This document shows, piece by piece, positions 19,313-26,833 of a stretch of 64,000 nt of DNA. Source of the DNA: SHXO01 sp964523885 (lineage in GTDB: Bacteria > Pseudomonadota > Gammaproteobacteria > Burkholderiales > SHXO01). The position numbers were made by a program, and so were the translations under genes. The notes beneath the pieces were generated by a model, which was not told the origin of the DNA, made no database searches, and saw only the letters and a list, made by a program, of their open reading frames with translations. Within the stretch, counting starts at the first letter, position 1. Every line of letters begins with the position of its first letter. The stretch lies in contig CAZFYX010000069.1 of the NCBI GenBank assembly GCA_964523885.1, positions 62,001 through 126,000 on the forward strand, in the 5' to 3' direction.

Positions 19313-20077
19313 TCAGCGCCAGGTGCCGAGTACGGCGTCCCCGGCGCGCAGGTCGTGCAGAACGCCGCGCGCCCCCTCCACGACCGCCTCCCGGTCGGGG
19401 TGGCCCAGCTCGGCGGCCACTTGGAGCGCGGCGTCCCGGCCGGTGTGCGTTCCAGGCCGCAGCAGCGTGAGCAGGCGCGCCGTGACCAGGTTCAGCACAT
19501 CGAAGCAGACCTTGTCGTGCCGATCGCGGACCACGAGGAGGTGCGTGGCCTCGGTATCGGGCGCCTGTGGCTTGAAGCGGGGGCCGATGCGGTGCACCGG
19601 GAAGGGATACGACAGCTGCATCGAGACCGGGTTGAGCGCCGGGCGCCCGGCCAGCAGGTCGGCGTCCGGGTCGACCTGGTCCAGCGGCAGCTCGAGTGGC
19701 GAAGTGTCGACGGCCAGCTCGGCCCACTCGTAGTGGGCCAGGTGGGCGAGGAACGGCGGGGTTTCGAGCTGCGGCGCACGTGCACCCTGCAGCCACTGCA
19801 TGAACTCCTCCGGGATCTGCCGGAACAGCGGGCTGCGGCAGCGATGACCCGCGAAGAACGCGCGCACCAGCCGGCTCCATCTGCGCTGGCCCAGGACCTT
19901 GCGCGTCACCGGGAAGCAGGCGAGCAGGAAGCCCTCGACATTGTTGTACAGCAGCTCGTTGTAGACCCGCATGCGCGCGGCCGGGACGCCGGCCGGCCGG
20001 GAATGCGCACGCGGGTCGCGGATGTGCGCGGTGAACGCGTACTGGTAGTCGCGCAGCAGCGAGCGCGCCTCAGCCAT
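19313..20077 (-). CDS. hvfC: HvfC/BufC-like DUF2063 protein, RiPP maturation partner
   Basis: Protein of 254 residues of the DUF2063 family, the usual partner of DUF692/MNIO enzymes. The N-terminal segment has the typical VYNELLYNNVEGFLLACFPV block (residues 38-57) and EEFMQWL. The C-terminal half is the partner-binding-like domain. Partners of this type are thought to present the precursor peptide to the MNIO maturase. The ATG overlaps the end of hvfB by eight bases. It is the last gene of the cassette and converges with the lipoprotein gene with a 20-base gap. Confidence 0.85.
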   Translation of the reverse strand: MAEARSLLRDYQYAFTAHIRDPRAHSRPAGVPAARMRVYNELLYNNVEGFLLACFPVTRKVLGQRRWSRLVRAFFAGHRCRSPLFRQIPEEFMQWLQGARAPQLETPPFLAHLAHYEWAELAVDTSPLELPLDQVDPDADLLAGRPALNPVSMQLSYPFPVHRIGPRFKPQAPDTEATHLLVVRDRHDKVCFDVLNLVTARLLTLLRPGTHTGRDAALQVAAELGHPDREAVVEGARGVLHDLRAGDAVLGTWR

Positions 20078-20918
20078 GGCGTGACCGTCTTCCGGGTGTG
20101 CGCGCGGCCTGCAGATCCGCGATCCGCCGGACTTCGGAGGTGAGCTCGGCCAGCGCAGGAATGTTGAAGTCGCGCTCCAGCAGCGTGGGGTGCACGCCGA
20201 CGATCGAGTAGGCCTGGTCGAGCAGGTCCCACACCGGGTCGATCACCGCAGCGCCGTGCGTGTCGATGATGAGGTCGTCGGCCTCGCGGTAGTGCCCCGC
20301 CGTATGCAGGTAGACCACGCGCTGCGCCGGCAGGCTCCGGATAAACGCTGCGGGGTCGTAGCCGAAGTTGACGCTGTTCACATAGACGTTGTTGACGTCC
20401 AGGTGCAGCCAGCAGTCGGCCTCTTCCACCACTGCGCGGATGAACTGCGCCTCGGTCAGCTCGCTGATCGGAGCGGCCACGTAGAACGACGCGTTCTCCA
20501 CGGCGATGCGCTGTTCCAGGATCTCCTGCGTGCGCCGGATGCGCGCGGCCACGTGCTGCACCGCCTCGCCGGTGAACGGGATCGGCAGCAGATCGTAGAG
20601 GTGGCCGTCGTCGGTGGTGTAGGCCAGGTGCTCGGTGTAGAGCGGGATCCGGTGCGCGCGCAGGAATTTCTTCACGCGCGCCAGGAACACCTCGTCGAGC
20701 GGGGCGGGCCCGCCCAGGGAGAGCGACAGGCCATGGCAGACGCACGGCCGCTGCGCGAGCAGCTCGCGCAGCGCCCTGCCGCGCGCGCCGCCCAGGTCGA
20801 TCCAGTTCTCCGGCGCAACCTCGAAGAAGTCGATGACCTCCGGTACGCCGGCCTGCAGCGCCGGGATCAGCTCGCGCCGCAGGCCCAGGCCGGCGCCCCG
20901 GATACCGGGCGTGCCCAT
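20070..20918 (-). CDS. hvfB: HvfB/BufB-like DUF692 multinuclear iron oxidase (MNIO)
   Basis: TIM-barrel DUF692 protein of 282 residues. The iron-ligand candidates characteristic of MNIO enzymes are all visible: H62 (CHGLSLSLGG), E96/H97 (YTEHLAY), E141/N142 (VENAS), D174/N177 (HLDVNNVYVN), H205 and H209 (YLHTAGH), and D219/H221 (DTHG). Characterised relatives convert cysteines of precursor peptides to oxazolone-thioamide or thiooxazole groups. It lies 36 bases downstream of a precursor gene with three EGKCG motifs, so the substrate is almost certainly encoded next to it. Confidence 0.92.
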   Translation of the reverse strand: MGTPGIRGAGLGLRRELIPALQAGVPEVIDFFEVAPENWIDLGGARGRALRELLAQRPCVCHGLSLSLGGPAPLDEVFLARVKKFLRAHRIPLYTEHLAYTTDDGHLYDLLPIPFTGEAVQHVAARIRRTQEILEQRIAVENASFYVAAPISELTEAQFIRAVVEEADCWLHLDVNNVYVNSVNFGYDPAAFIRSLPAQRVVYLHTAGHYREADDLIIDTHGAAVIDPVWDLLDQAYSIVGVHPTLLERDFNIPALAELTSEVRRIADLQAARTPGRRSRHG

Positions 20919-20954
20919 GCCGGTTGCCCGCCAGCGCTCGCGCTCGGGGACCGG

Positions 20955-21194
20955 TTACTTCGGCTTGTCGCTGCTGTCCTTCTTCTTGTTCTTGCTGCTG
21001 CCGCATTTGCCTTCGCCGCACTTGCCCTCGCCGCACTTGCCTTCCTTGCTCTTGTCGTCAGCGGCCTGGTAGCCGCTCTTGAGCGGGTGGAGCTTGAACG
21101 GGTTGTCCTGGGCGGTTGCCAGCGGCGCCGTGGCCAGCGTGGCGACGACAGCGCTGCCCAGCGCGAGCGTGAGGGCGTTCTTCCGGGAAGCCAT
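20955..21194 (-). CDS. hvfA: HvfA-type RiPP metallophore precursor
   Basis: Precursor of 79 residues. An unusually long signal peptide ends at about A28 (LATA|QD), then a short spacer leads to three tandem EGKCG units with Cys54, Cys59 and Cys64 spaced by five, and a Lys/Ser-rich tail. EGKCG is the motif modified by HvfB-type MNIO enzymes into Cu-binding oxazolone/thioamide groups in the Haemophilus Hvf system. The DNA coding for the motif is a near-perfect 15-base tandem repeat (21001-21045). The ATG at 21194 has an AGGAGAG ribosome binding site. The frame continues open upstream but without signal-peptide logic. I infer a copper-buffering or copper-acquiring product. Confidence 0.9.
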   Translation of the reverse strand: MASRKNALTLALGSAVVATLATAPLATAQDNPFKLHPLKSGYQAADDKSKEGKCGEGKCGEGKCGSSKNKKKDSSDKPK

Positions 21195-21237
21195 GTAAAT
21201 CTCTCCTGTATGCGTTGGTAGGAAGGCGGCGCCCGTG

Positions 21238-21254
21238 GTGGACGTGCGGTCCAC
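21238..21254. promoter_or_regulatory. Palindrome GTGGAC-N5-GTCCAC upstream of hvfA
   Basis: Perfect 6-bp arms separated by GTGCG, centred about 52 bases upstream of the hvfA ATG. It could be an operator for a regulator of the RiPP cassette or a leader stem-loop. It does not resemble a CueR or Fur box. Confidence 0.35.
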
Positions 21255-21405
21255 GTACCGGCGCCAGCCGGCCTCGTCCGGGATTCTATACGAGCCGCCC
21301 GGGATGCCGGATGGAGGACGGGATCCTGCCGCGGGAGGCCCGCCTCCGGCTTGCCGGGGTCTGCTGCAAACGAGAATCGGCTGCGTCTCGGCCGGCCCTG
21401 CGGGC

Positions 21406-21436
21406 CCCTTGAACTCGCCGGTGGCGGTCACATATA
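21406..21436 (+). promoter_or_regulatory. Sigma-32-like heat-shock promoter of hsp20
   Basis: CCCTTGAA at 21406-21413 matches the sigma-32 -35 region. After 15 bases, CACATATA at 21429-21436 approximates the CCCATnTA -10. Transcription would begin near 21443, giving a leader of about 53 bases before the hsp20 ATG. The sigma-32 gene rpoH itself lies at the end of the window. Confidence 0.65.
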
Positions 21437-21473
21437 CGCGGTGAAGCCGGCGGGTGCCGGCCCGCGAACACGT

Positions 21474-21490
21474 ATTCCCCTAGGAGGAAT
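21474..21490 (+). promoter_or_regulatory. Hairpin burying the hsp20 Shine-Dalgarno (candidate RNA thermometer)
   Basis: The 17 bases from 21474 to 21490 fold as ATTCC pairing with GGAAT, a C-A mismatch, one more C-G pair and a three-base loop. The AGGAGG Shine-Dalgarno (21482-21487) is entirely inside the stem. A second hairpin (GCCGGC-GGGT-GCCGGC, 21446-21461) precedes it. This layout is like ROSE-type thermometers of small heat-shock genes. Confidence 0.45.
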
Positions 21491-21495
21491 GAGAC

Positions 21496-21927
21496 ATGGC
21501 CAACGTTCAGCGCTGGGATCCTTTCGACGATATCGACGATCTGTTCAAGGGCTTCTTCCTGCGCCCGATGCGCATGGAGCCCGGCGAGGTCGCCGGGCAG
21601 CCGGTCCGGGTCAAGATCGACGTGAAGGAGGACGAGAAGTCCTACCTGGTGCACGCCGAGATTCCCGGCGTGAAGAAGGATGACATCAACGTGTCGATCG
21701 ACGGCAACCAGGTGTCGATCAGCGCCGAGGTCAGGCGCGAGAAGGAAGAGAAGCAGGGCGAGAAGGTGCTGCGCAGCGAGCGCTACTACGGCAAGGTCTA
21801 TCGTGCGTTCGCGCTGGCCCAGGACGTTGACCAGGCCGGTGCGACGGCTCGCTACGAGAACGGCATCCTGGAGCTGACGCTGCCGAAGAAGCAGGCCACC
21901 GCACAGAAGCGGCTGACGGTCCAGTAA
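21496..21927 (+). CDS. Small heat-shock protein, Hsp20/alpha-crystallin family
   Basis: Holdase chaperone of 143 residues. The alpha-crystallin domain covers about residues 36-143: VRVKIDVKEDEKSYLVHAEI opens it, AEIPGVKKDDINVSIDGNQV forms the core, and GILELTLPKK carries the C-terminal L-x-L strand. The N-terminal WDPFDDIDDLF segment is typical of class A proteins. It is monocistronic: a sigma-32-like promoter and a strong AGGAGG precede it and an intrinsic terminator follows 20 bases after the stop. Confidence 0.95.
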   Translation: MANVQRWDPFDDIDDLFKGFFLRPMRMEPGEVAGQPVRVKIDVKEDEKSYLVHAEIPGVKKDDINVSIDGNQVSISAEVRREKEEKQGEKVLRSERYYGKVYRAFALAQDVDQAGATARYENGILELTLPKKQATAQKRLTVQ

Positions 21928-21947
21928 GCGGCTCCAGAGCGTGCGAG

Positions 21948-21977
21948 AAGGGCGGCGGGTGCCGCCCTTCCCTTTTT
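21948..21977 (+). terminator. Rho-independent terminator after hsp20
   Basis: A nine-base-pair stem (AAGGGCGGC / GCCGCCCTT) with loop GGGT is followed by CCC and five T residues. Confidence 0.9.
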
Positions 21978-21983
21978 GCCCTC

Positions 21984-22053
21984 TCACCGCCAGGGACGCA
22001 AAGGACGCCAAGGAAACCAACATGCAGGCAGACACCGGGGGTCCTTGGCGGTA
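21984..22053. repeat. Degenerate ACCGCCAAGGACGC-type intergenic repeat with inverted arms
   Basis: The left arm (21984-22013) has units of the CACCGCCAGGGACG / AAGGACGCCAAGG type. The right arm (22040-22053) reads GGTCCTTGGCGGTA, its reverse complement with a few mismatches. It fills most of the gap between hsp20 and argB, just behind the terminator. Confidence 0.75.
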
Positions 22054-22121
22054 AGCGCTTTCGCCTTTCGCCGCATCATTTAGAATCGCGGACTGAGCAT
22101 CACTCGATCCCGTCCGCCCTC

Positions 22122-23009
22122 ATGTCCCTCACCGACACCTCCGCCGGCCAGCGCGCCAAGATCCTGGCCGAAGCGCTGCCCTATATCCGCCGCTTCTCCG
22201 GCAAGACCATCGTGGTCAAGTACGGCGGCAACGCCATGACCGACGAGCGGCTGAAGCACTCGTTCGCGCGCGACGTGGTGCTGCTCAAGCTGGTTGGCAT
22301 GAACCCGGTGGTGGTCCATGGCGGCGGGCCGCAGATCGACGACCTGCTCAAGCGGGTGGGCAAGAAGGGCGAGTTCGTGCAGGGCATGCGCGTGACCGAC
22401 GCCGAGACCATGGACGTGGTCGAGATGGTGCTCGGCGGCCTGGTCAACCAGGAGATCGTGACGCTGATCAACCAGCATGGCGGGCGCGCCATCGGGCTCA
22501 CCGGCAAGGACGGCGCCTTCATCCGTGCGCGCAAGATGCTGGTGCCGAGCAAGGACAACGACACCGAGATGCTCGACATCGGCCAGGTCGGCGAGATCAC
22601 CGCGATCGACCCGGAGATCATCGCCCTGCTCGAGACGCGCGAGTTCATCCCGGTGGTCGCGCCCATCGGCGTGGGCGCGGACGGCGCAAGCTACAACATC
22701 AACGCGGACCTGGTGGCGGGCAAGCTGGCCGAGGTGCTGCGCGCCGAGAAGCTGATCCTGCTCACCAACACCCCGGGCGTGCTGGACAAGAGCGGCACCC
22801 TGCTCACCGGCCTCACGCCGAAGCAGGTCGATGACCTGTTCGCGGACGGCACCATTCACGGCGGCATGCTGCCGAAGATCTCCTCGGCGCTTGACGCCGC
22901 CAAGGGCGGCGTCAAGAGCGTGCACATCATCGACGGCCGCGTCGAGCACGCCCAGCTGCTCGAGGTCCTGACCGACGAAGGGGTCGGTACGCTGATCCGC
23001 AACCGGTGA
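22122..23009 (+). CDS. argB: Acetylglutamate kinase
   Basis: Second enzyme of arginine biosynthesis, phosphorylating N-acetylglutamate. The protein has 295 residues. The amino acid kinase fold shows VKYGGNAM (residues 29-36, phosphate loop), VVVHGGGPQI (residues 65-74) and the C-terminal GGMLPKISSALDAAKGGV. A TAGAAT -10-like hexamer at 22081-22086 lies 35 bases before the ATG, with only a weak -35. Its TGA overlaps the GTG of the downstream HAD phosphatase gene. Confidence 0.97.
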   Translation: MSLTDTSAGQRAKILAEALPYIRRFSGKTIVVKYGGNAMTDERLKHSFARDVVLLKLVGMNPVVVHGGGPQIDDLLKRVGKKGEFVQGMRVTDAETMDVVEMVLGGLVNQEIVTLINQHGGRAIGLTGKDGAFIRARKMLVPSKDNDTEMLDIGQVGEITAIDPEIIALLETREFIPVVAPIGVGADGASYNINADLVAGKLAEVLRAEKLILLTNTPGVLDKSGTLLTGLTPKQVDDLFADGTIHGGMLPKISSALDAAKGGVKSVHIIDGRVEHAQLLEVLTDEGVGTLIRNR

Positions 23010-23689
23010 GCGCCGCGGCCCCGAGGCGCCGGCCGCGGCCGGATGCCGGCCCGGTGTGGGTGTTCGACCTCGACAACACCCTGCACGACGCCGACCCGCA
23101 CGTCTTCCCGCACCTGAACCGGTCCATGACCGAGTACGTCGAGCGCCACCTGGGCGTGGACACGCAGGCGGCGAATGCCATCCGGGTGCAGTACTGGCGT
23201 CGCTACGGTGCGACGCTGCTCGGACTGATGCGTCATCACGGCGTCGACCCGCATCACTTCCTGCGCGAGACCCACGAGTTTCCCGACATGCGTTCGGCGA
23301 TCCTGCGCCATCCCCTGCTGCGCCACGTGCTGCGCCGGCTGCCGGGCCGGAAACTGGTATTTTCCAACGCGCCGGTGCATTATTCGCGGGCCGTGCTGCA
23401 GCTGCTGCGGATCGCCGACCTGTTCGATGACGTTTTCACAATCGAGCACACCGGCTTCCGGCCCAAGCCCGATCCCGCCGGGTTCCGCCGGCTGCTGCGC
23501 AAGCATCGCCTCCACCCGCGCCGGTGCATCATGGTGGAGGACAACCTGGCCAATCTGAAGGTGGCGAAGCGCCTGGGCATGAAGACGGTATGGGTGGATC
23601 CCGCGGCACGCGTGCCCGCGCACGTCGACGCCAGCATCCGCAGCGTCGTCATGCTGCCCCGCCTGCTCGGGGCGCTGCACGCGAGCTAG
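23006..23689 (+). CDS. HAD-family pyrimidine 5'-nucleotidase-like phosphatase
   Basis: HAD hydrolase of 227 residues. Motif I is VFDLDNTLHD (nucleophile Asp at about residue 20), motif II lies in LVFSNAP, and motif III/IV is KPDPAGFRR followed by MVEDNLANLKVAKRLGMKTVWV. It belongs to the SDT1/PHM8-like group annotated as pyrimidine 5'-nucleotidase, probably removing phosphate from nucleoside monophosphates. GTGA overlap with argB and position before slmA is a common betaproteobacterial arrangement. Confidence 0.85.
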   Translation: MSAAAPRRRPRPDAGPVWVFDLDNTLHDADPHVFPHLNRSMTEYVERHLGVDTQAANAIRVQYWRRYGATLLGLMRHHGVDPHHFLRETHEFPDMRSAILRHPLLRHVLRRLPGRKLVFSNAPVHYSRAVLQLLRIADLFDDVFTIEHTGFRPKPDPAGFRRLLRKHRLHPRRCIMVEDNLANLKVAKRLGMKTVWVDPAARVPAHVDASIRSVVMLPRLLGALHAS

Positions 23690-23785
23690 CCCGACCCCAG
23701 TCCGCAGAACGTAAGCAGAACATGCACGGACCCGATCAACTCCAAGCGCAGGCGCGACCCGTCGCGCATACCTGCGACCCCGCAC

Positions 23786-24367
23786 ATGCCGGCCGCCAAG
23801 CCAGGTGAGCGCAAGCTGCAGATCCTGCAGACGCTCGCGGAGATGCTCGAGTCGCCTGCGGCCGAGCGCATCACCACTGCAGCACTGGCTGCGCGGCTGG
23901 AGGTGTCGGAGGCGGCGCTCTATCGCCACTTCGCCAGCAAGGCGCAGATGTTCGAGGGGCTCATCGGCTTCATCGAGGAGACCATCTTCGGACTGGTGAA
24001 CAAGATCACCGCCGAGCAGCCCAGCGGGCTGGCGCAGCTCGAGGCCATCCTGTCCATGCTGCTGGGCTTCGCGCGCAAGAACCGCGGCATGACCCGCGTG
24101 CTCATCGGCGACGCGCTGGTGAACGAGAACGAGCGCCTGCAGCTGCGCATCAACCAGCTGCACGACCGCCTCGAGACCACGCTCAAGCAGTGCCTGCGCT
24201 TCGCCTCGACCGAGAAGCAGGTTCCCGAGACGGTCGACGCCGCGGCGCACGCCAACCTGCTGCTGTGCTACGTCGTCGGCCGCTGGCACCAGTTCGCCAA
24301 GAGCGGCTTCAAGCGTGACCCGATGGAGCTGTGGTCGCAGCAGTGGCCGCAGCTCATTCCCAGCTGA
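23786..24367 (+). CDS. slmA: Nucleoid occlusion factor SlmA
   Basis: TetR-fold DNA-binding protein of 193 residues that blocks FtsZ ring formation over the chromosome. The helix-turn-helix (TTAALAARLEVSEAALYRHF) spans residues 30-49, and the ASKAQMFEGLIGFIEE segment is specific to SlmA rather than to drug-responsive TetR regulators. The ATG at 23786 is 96 bases after the phosphatase gene and converges with moeB. Confidence 0.92.
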   Translation: MPAAKPGERKLQILQTLAEMLESPAAERITTAALAARLEVSEAALYRHFASKAQMFEGLIGFIEETIFGLVNKITAEQPSGLAQLEAILSMLLGFARKNRGMTRVLIGDALVNENERLQLRINQLHDRLETTLKQCLRFASTEKQVPETVDAAAHANLLLCYVVGRWHQFAKSGFKRDPMELWSQQWPQLIPS

Positions 24368-24386
24368 GCGAGAGCGCGTAGGCGCG

Positions 24387-25193
24387 TCAGGCCGGTCCTG
24401 CGCCGCACACGCGGCAGGCGGCGTCCTTGCGCAGGCGGATGCTGCGCCACTCCATCCGCAGGGCGTCGAGCAGCAGCAGCCGCCCGGTGAGCGGCTCGCC
24501 CACCCCCATGATCAGCTTGAGCGCTTCGGCCGCCTGCATCGAGCCGATGATCCCCACCAGCGGTGCGAACACGCCCATCACCGCACAGCGCATCTCCTCG
24601 AGATCCCCCTCTTCGGGAAACAGGCAGTGATAGCACGGGCTGTCGTCGCGGCGCAGGTCGAACACGGAGATCTGGCCGTCGAAGCGCACGCCCGCGCCGG
24701 AAACGAGGGGTTTGCGGAACTTCACGCAGGTGCGGTTGATGGCGTGACGCGTGAGGAAGTTGTCGGTCGCATCCACCACCACATCGGCAGTCTCCACCAG
24801 CGCCTCGAGCCGTTCTCCGGCGACGCGCTCCGCCACCGCGTCGACGCGCGGCTCCGGATTGATCGCCGCCAGGCGGCGGCGTGCCGACTCCACCTTCGGC
24901 ACGCCCACGGTGGTGGTGTCGTGGACGATCTGGCGCTGCAGGTTGGTCAGGTCGACCTTGTCGTGGTCGCATAGCGTGAGATGTCCGACGCCGGCGGAGC
25001 CCAGGTAGAGCGCGATGGGCGAGCCGAGGCCGCCGGCGCCCACGACCAGCACGTGTGCCGCGAGCAGCCGCTGCTGGCCCTCGATGCCGATCTCGGGCAG
25101 CAGGATGTGGCGGCTGTAGCGCAGCAGCTGTTGGTCGTCGAGATCGATGTCGGCGGCCGGCTTGCGGCGGTCGGGTGTCGGCGTGTCGGTCAT
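24387..25193 (-). CDS. moeB: Molybdopterin-synthase adenylyltransferase (MoeB/ThiF family)
   Basis: E1-like enzyme of 268 residues that adenylates the C-terminus of a ubiquitin-like sulfur carrier (MoaD or ThiS). LLRYSRHILLPEIGIEGQ opens the fold, VVGAGGLGSP is the nucleotide loop, and two CxxC pairs (CYHC and CRVC) hold zinc. Without genomic context it could serve molybdopterin, thiamine or both. The ATG at 25193 matches MoeB starts, and an upstream in-frame start would add an Arg-rich low-complexity leader. It follows ctpA on the same strand. Confidence 0.9.
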   Translation of the reverse strand: MTDTPTPDRRKPAADIDLDDQQLLRYSRHILLPEIGIEGQQRLLAAHVLVVGAGGLGSPIALYLGSAGVGHLTLCDHDKVDLTNLQRQIVHDTTTVGVPKVESARRRLAAINPEPRVDAVAERVAGERLEALVETADVVVDATDNFLTRHAINRTCVKFRKPLVSGAGVRFDGQISVFDLRRDDSPCYHCLFPEEGDLEEMRCAVMGVFAPLVGIIGSMQAAEALKLIMGVGEPLTGRLLLLDALRMEWRSIRLRKDAACRVCGAGPA

Positions 25194-25249
25194 CGTCGGA
25201 GATACCGCGCAGTGGGCGCGGCGGTCAGCCTGCAGGATGCCAGAAACGA

Positions 25250-25277
25250 ATCGGGCCGGCGTGCGAGCCGGCCCGAT
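25250..25277 (-). terminator. Possible weak terminator after ctpA
   Basis: An 11-bp perfect stem (ATCGGGCCGGC) with a 6-base loop lies 23 bases beyond the ctpA stop. On the minus strand it is followed by TCGTTTC, a poor U-tract, so it may be a processing stem or partial attenuator before moeB. Confidence 0.4.
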
Positions 25278-25299
25278 GCCTGGAGCGGAAGCCGAGTGC

Positions 25300-26730
25300 T
25301 CAGCGCTTGCTGATGATCTGCAGGCCCTTGAGCAGGTTGAGCGCCTGGTTGAGCTGGTAGTCGCCCTTGGAGCCCATCTCGGCCGGCTCCTTCGGCGCAG
25401 CGCCGGCCGCACCGGGCTGCGCCGGCGGTTGCTGCTGCTGTTGCTGTTGCTGGACACCCTGGTCCTTCGGCGCTGCCGGTGCCGCGGGCTTCTGCGGGTC
25501 CTCCGGATCAGTCGGGTTGGACAGGTGACGCTCGAGATCGGCCTCGCGCATGCGCAGGGCCGGATCCGATTCGGCGATGGTGGCTTCCTCGACCACGATG
25601 TCCGGTGTGATGCCCTTGGCCTGGATCGAGCGGCCGTTGGGCGTGTAGTAGCGCGCCGTGGTCAGCTTGATCGCGGTGTTGTTGCCCAGCGGCAGGATGG
25701 TCTGCACCGAGCCCTTGCCGAAGGTCTGCGTGCCCATGATGATGGCGCGCTTGTGGTCCTGCAGCGCACCCGCCACGATCTCAGAGGCCGACGCCGAGCC
25801 GCTGTTGACCAGCACCACCATCGGCACCGTCTTGACCTGGGGCGGCAGCTTCTTCATGTAGTCGTCCTTGCCGCCGCGCAGGTAGTAGTCGCTGCTCGCG
25901 TAGAGCTTCATCTTCGAGTCTTCGGTGCGGCCATCGGTGTAGACCACCATCGCGTTCTGCGGCAGGAAGGCGGCCGAAATCGCGACCGCCGCGTTGAGCA
26001 GGCCGCCCGGATCGTTGCGCAGGTCGAGCACCAGCCCCTTCATCGGGCCGTTGTTCTCTTTCCACATCTTCTCCAGCGCCGCGACCATCTTCTCCGGCGT
26101 GTGCTCCTGGAACTGGGTCACGCGCACGTACGCGTAGCCGGGCTCGATCAGCTTGTACTTCACGCTCTGGATCTGGATGATCGCGCGGGTCAGCGTGACG
26201 ATGCGCGGCTTGGGCTCGCCCTTGCGCAGGATGGTCAGCGTGATGTCGGTGTTGGGCTTGCCGCGCATGCGCTTGACGGCCTCGTTCAGGGTCAGGCCCT
26301 TCACGTTGGTGTCGTCGAGCTTGATGATCAGGTCGCCGGGCTTGAGGCCGGCGCGGAACGCGGGCGTGTCCTCGATCGGCGAGATCACCTTCACGAAGCC
26401 GTCTTCCATCCCCACTTCGATGCCCAGCCCGCCGAACTCGCCCTGGGTGCCGACCTGCAGCTCGCGGAAGGCTTCCTGGTCCAGATAGGCCGAGTGCGGG
26501 TCGAGGCCGGTCAGCATGCCGTTGATCGCCTCGCTGATGAGCTTCTTGTCGTCCACCGGCTCGACGTAGTCGGACTTGATGCGTCCGAACACCTCGGTGA
26601 AGGCGCGCAGGTCCTCGACCGGCAGCGGCCCCGGGTTCTTCTGCGCGACGGCAGAGAAGTTCAGGCTGATCAGCACGCCGAGGACGGCGCCCAGGGCGAT
26701 GAGGGCAGCCTGCTTGACTGGGGTACGCAT
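25300..26730 (-). CDS. ctpA: Carboxyl-terminal processing protease (S41)
   Basis: Periplasmic S41 peptidase of 476 residues. A signal anchor spans residues 5-28. A PDZ domain runs over about residues 95-175 (GGLGIEVGMEDGFVKVISPI, AGLKPGDLIIKLD), then comes the protease core with catalytic S314 (GSASASE) and K339 (TFGKG) forming the Ser-Lys dyad. The C-terminus is a low-complexity Ala/Pro tail with eight consecutive Gln near residue 435. It degrades or trims envelope proteins and can control peptidoglycan hydrolases, which fits the envC gene directly upstream on the same strand. Confidence 0.95.
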   Translation of the reverse strand: MRTPVKQAALIALGAVLGVLISLNFSAVAQKNPGPLPVEDLRAFTEVFGRIKSDYVEPVDDKKLISEAINGMLTGLDPHSAYLDQEAFRELQVGTQGEFGGLGIEVGMEDGFVKVISPIEDTPAFRAGLKPGDLIIKLDDTNVKGLTLNEAVKRMRGKPNTDITLTILRKGEPKPRIVTLTRAIIQIQSVKYKLIEPGYAYVRVTQFQEHTPEKMVAALEKMWKENNGPMKGLVLDLRNDPGGLLNAAVAISAAFLPQNAMVVYTDGRTEDSKMKLYASSDYYLRGGKDDYMKKLPPQVKTVPMVVLVNSGSASASEIVAGALQDHKRAIIMGTQTFGKGSVQTILPLGNNTAIKLTTARYYTPNGRSIQAKGITPDIVVEEATIAESDPALRMREADLERHLSNPTDPEDPQKPAAPAAPKDQGVQQQQQQQQPPAQPGAAGAAPKEPAEMGSKGDYQLNQALNLLKGLQIISKR

Positions 26731-26833
26731 ACCTGTTTCCTTGATCCTTCCTGATCCGGTCCGCCGGGGGACCGTGTGCCGGCCGCGAGCCCTCGCCCGC
26801 GCCGATTGGTTGCCTGCTCCGCCTCGCGTCCGC

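Larger units (their letters stand above)
21195..21495. other. Divergent intergenic region between hvfA and hsp20
   Basis: These 301 bases contain no convincing gene. They hold the hvfA ribosome binding site, a GTGGAC-N5-GTCCAC palindrome (21238-21254), a sigma-32-like promoter facing hsp20 and two hairpins in the hsp20 leader. No clear promoter for hvfA could be read by eye. Confidence 0.6.

Noticed and set aside
25425..25450. Glutamine-codon run near the end of ctpA as a regulated repeat
   Set aside because: CAG and CAA codons are mixed and the run is short. A plain low-complexity tail explains it.
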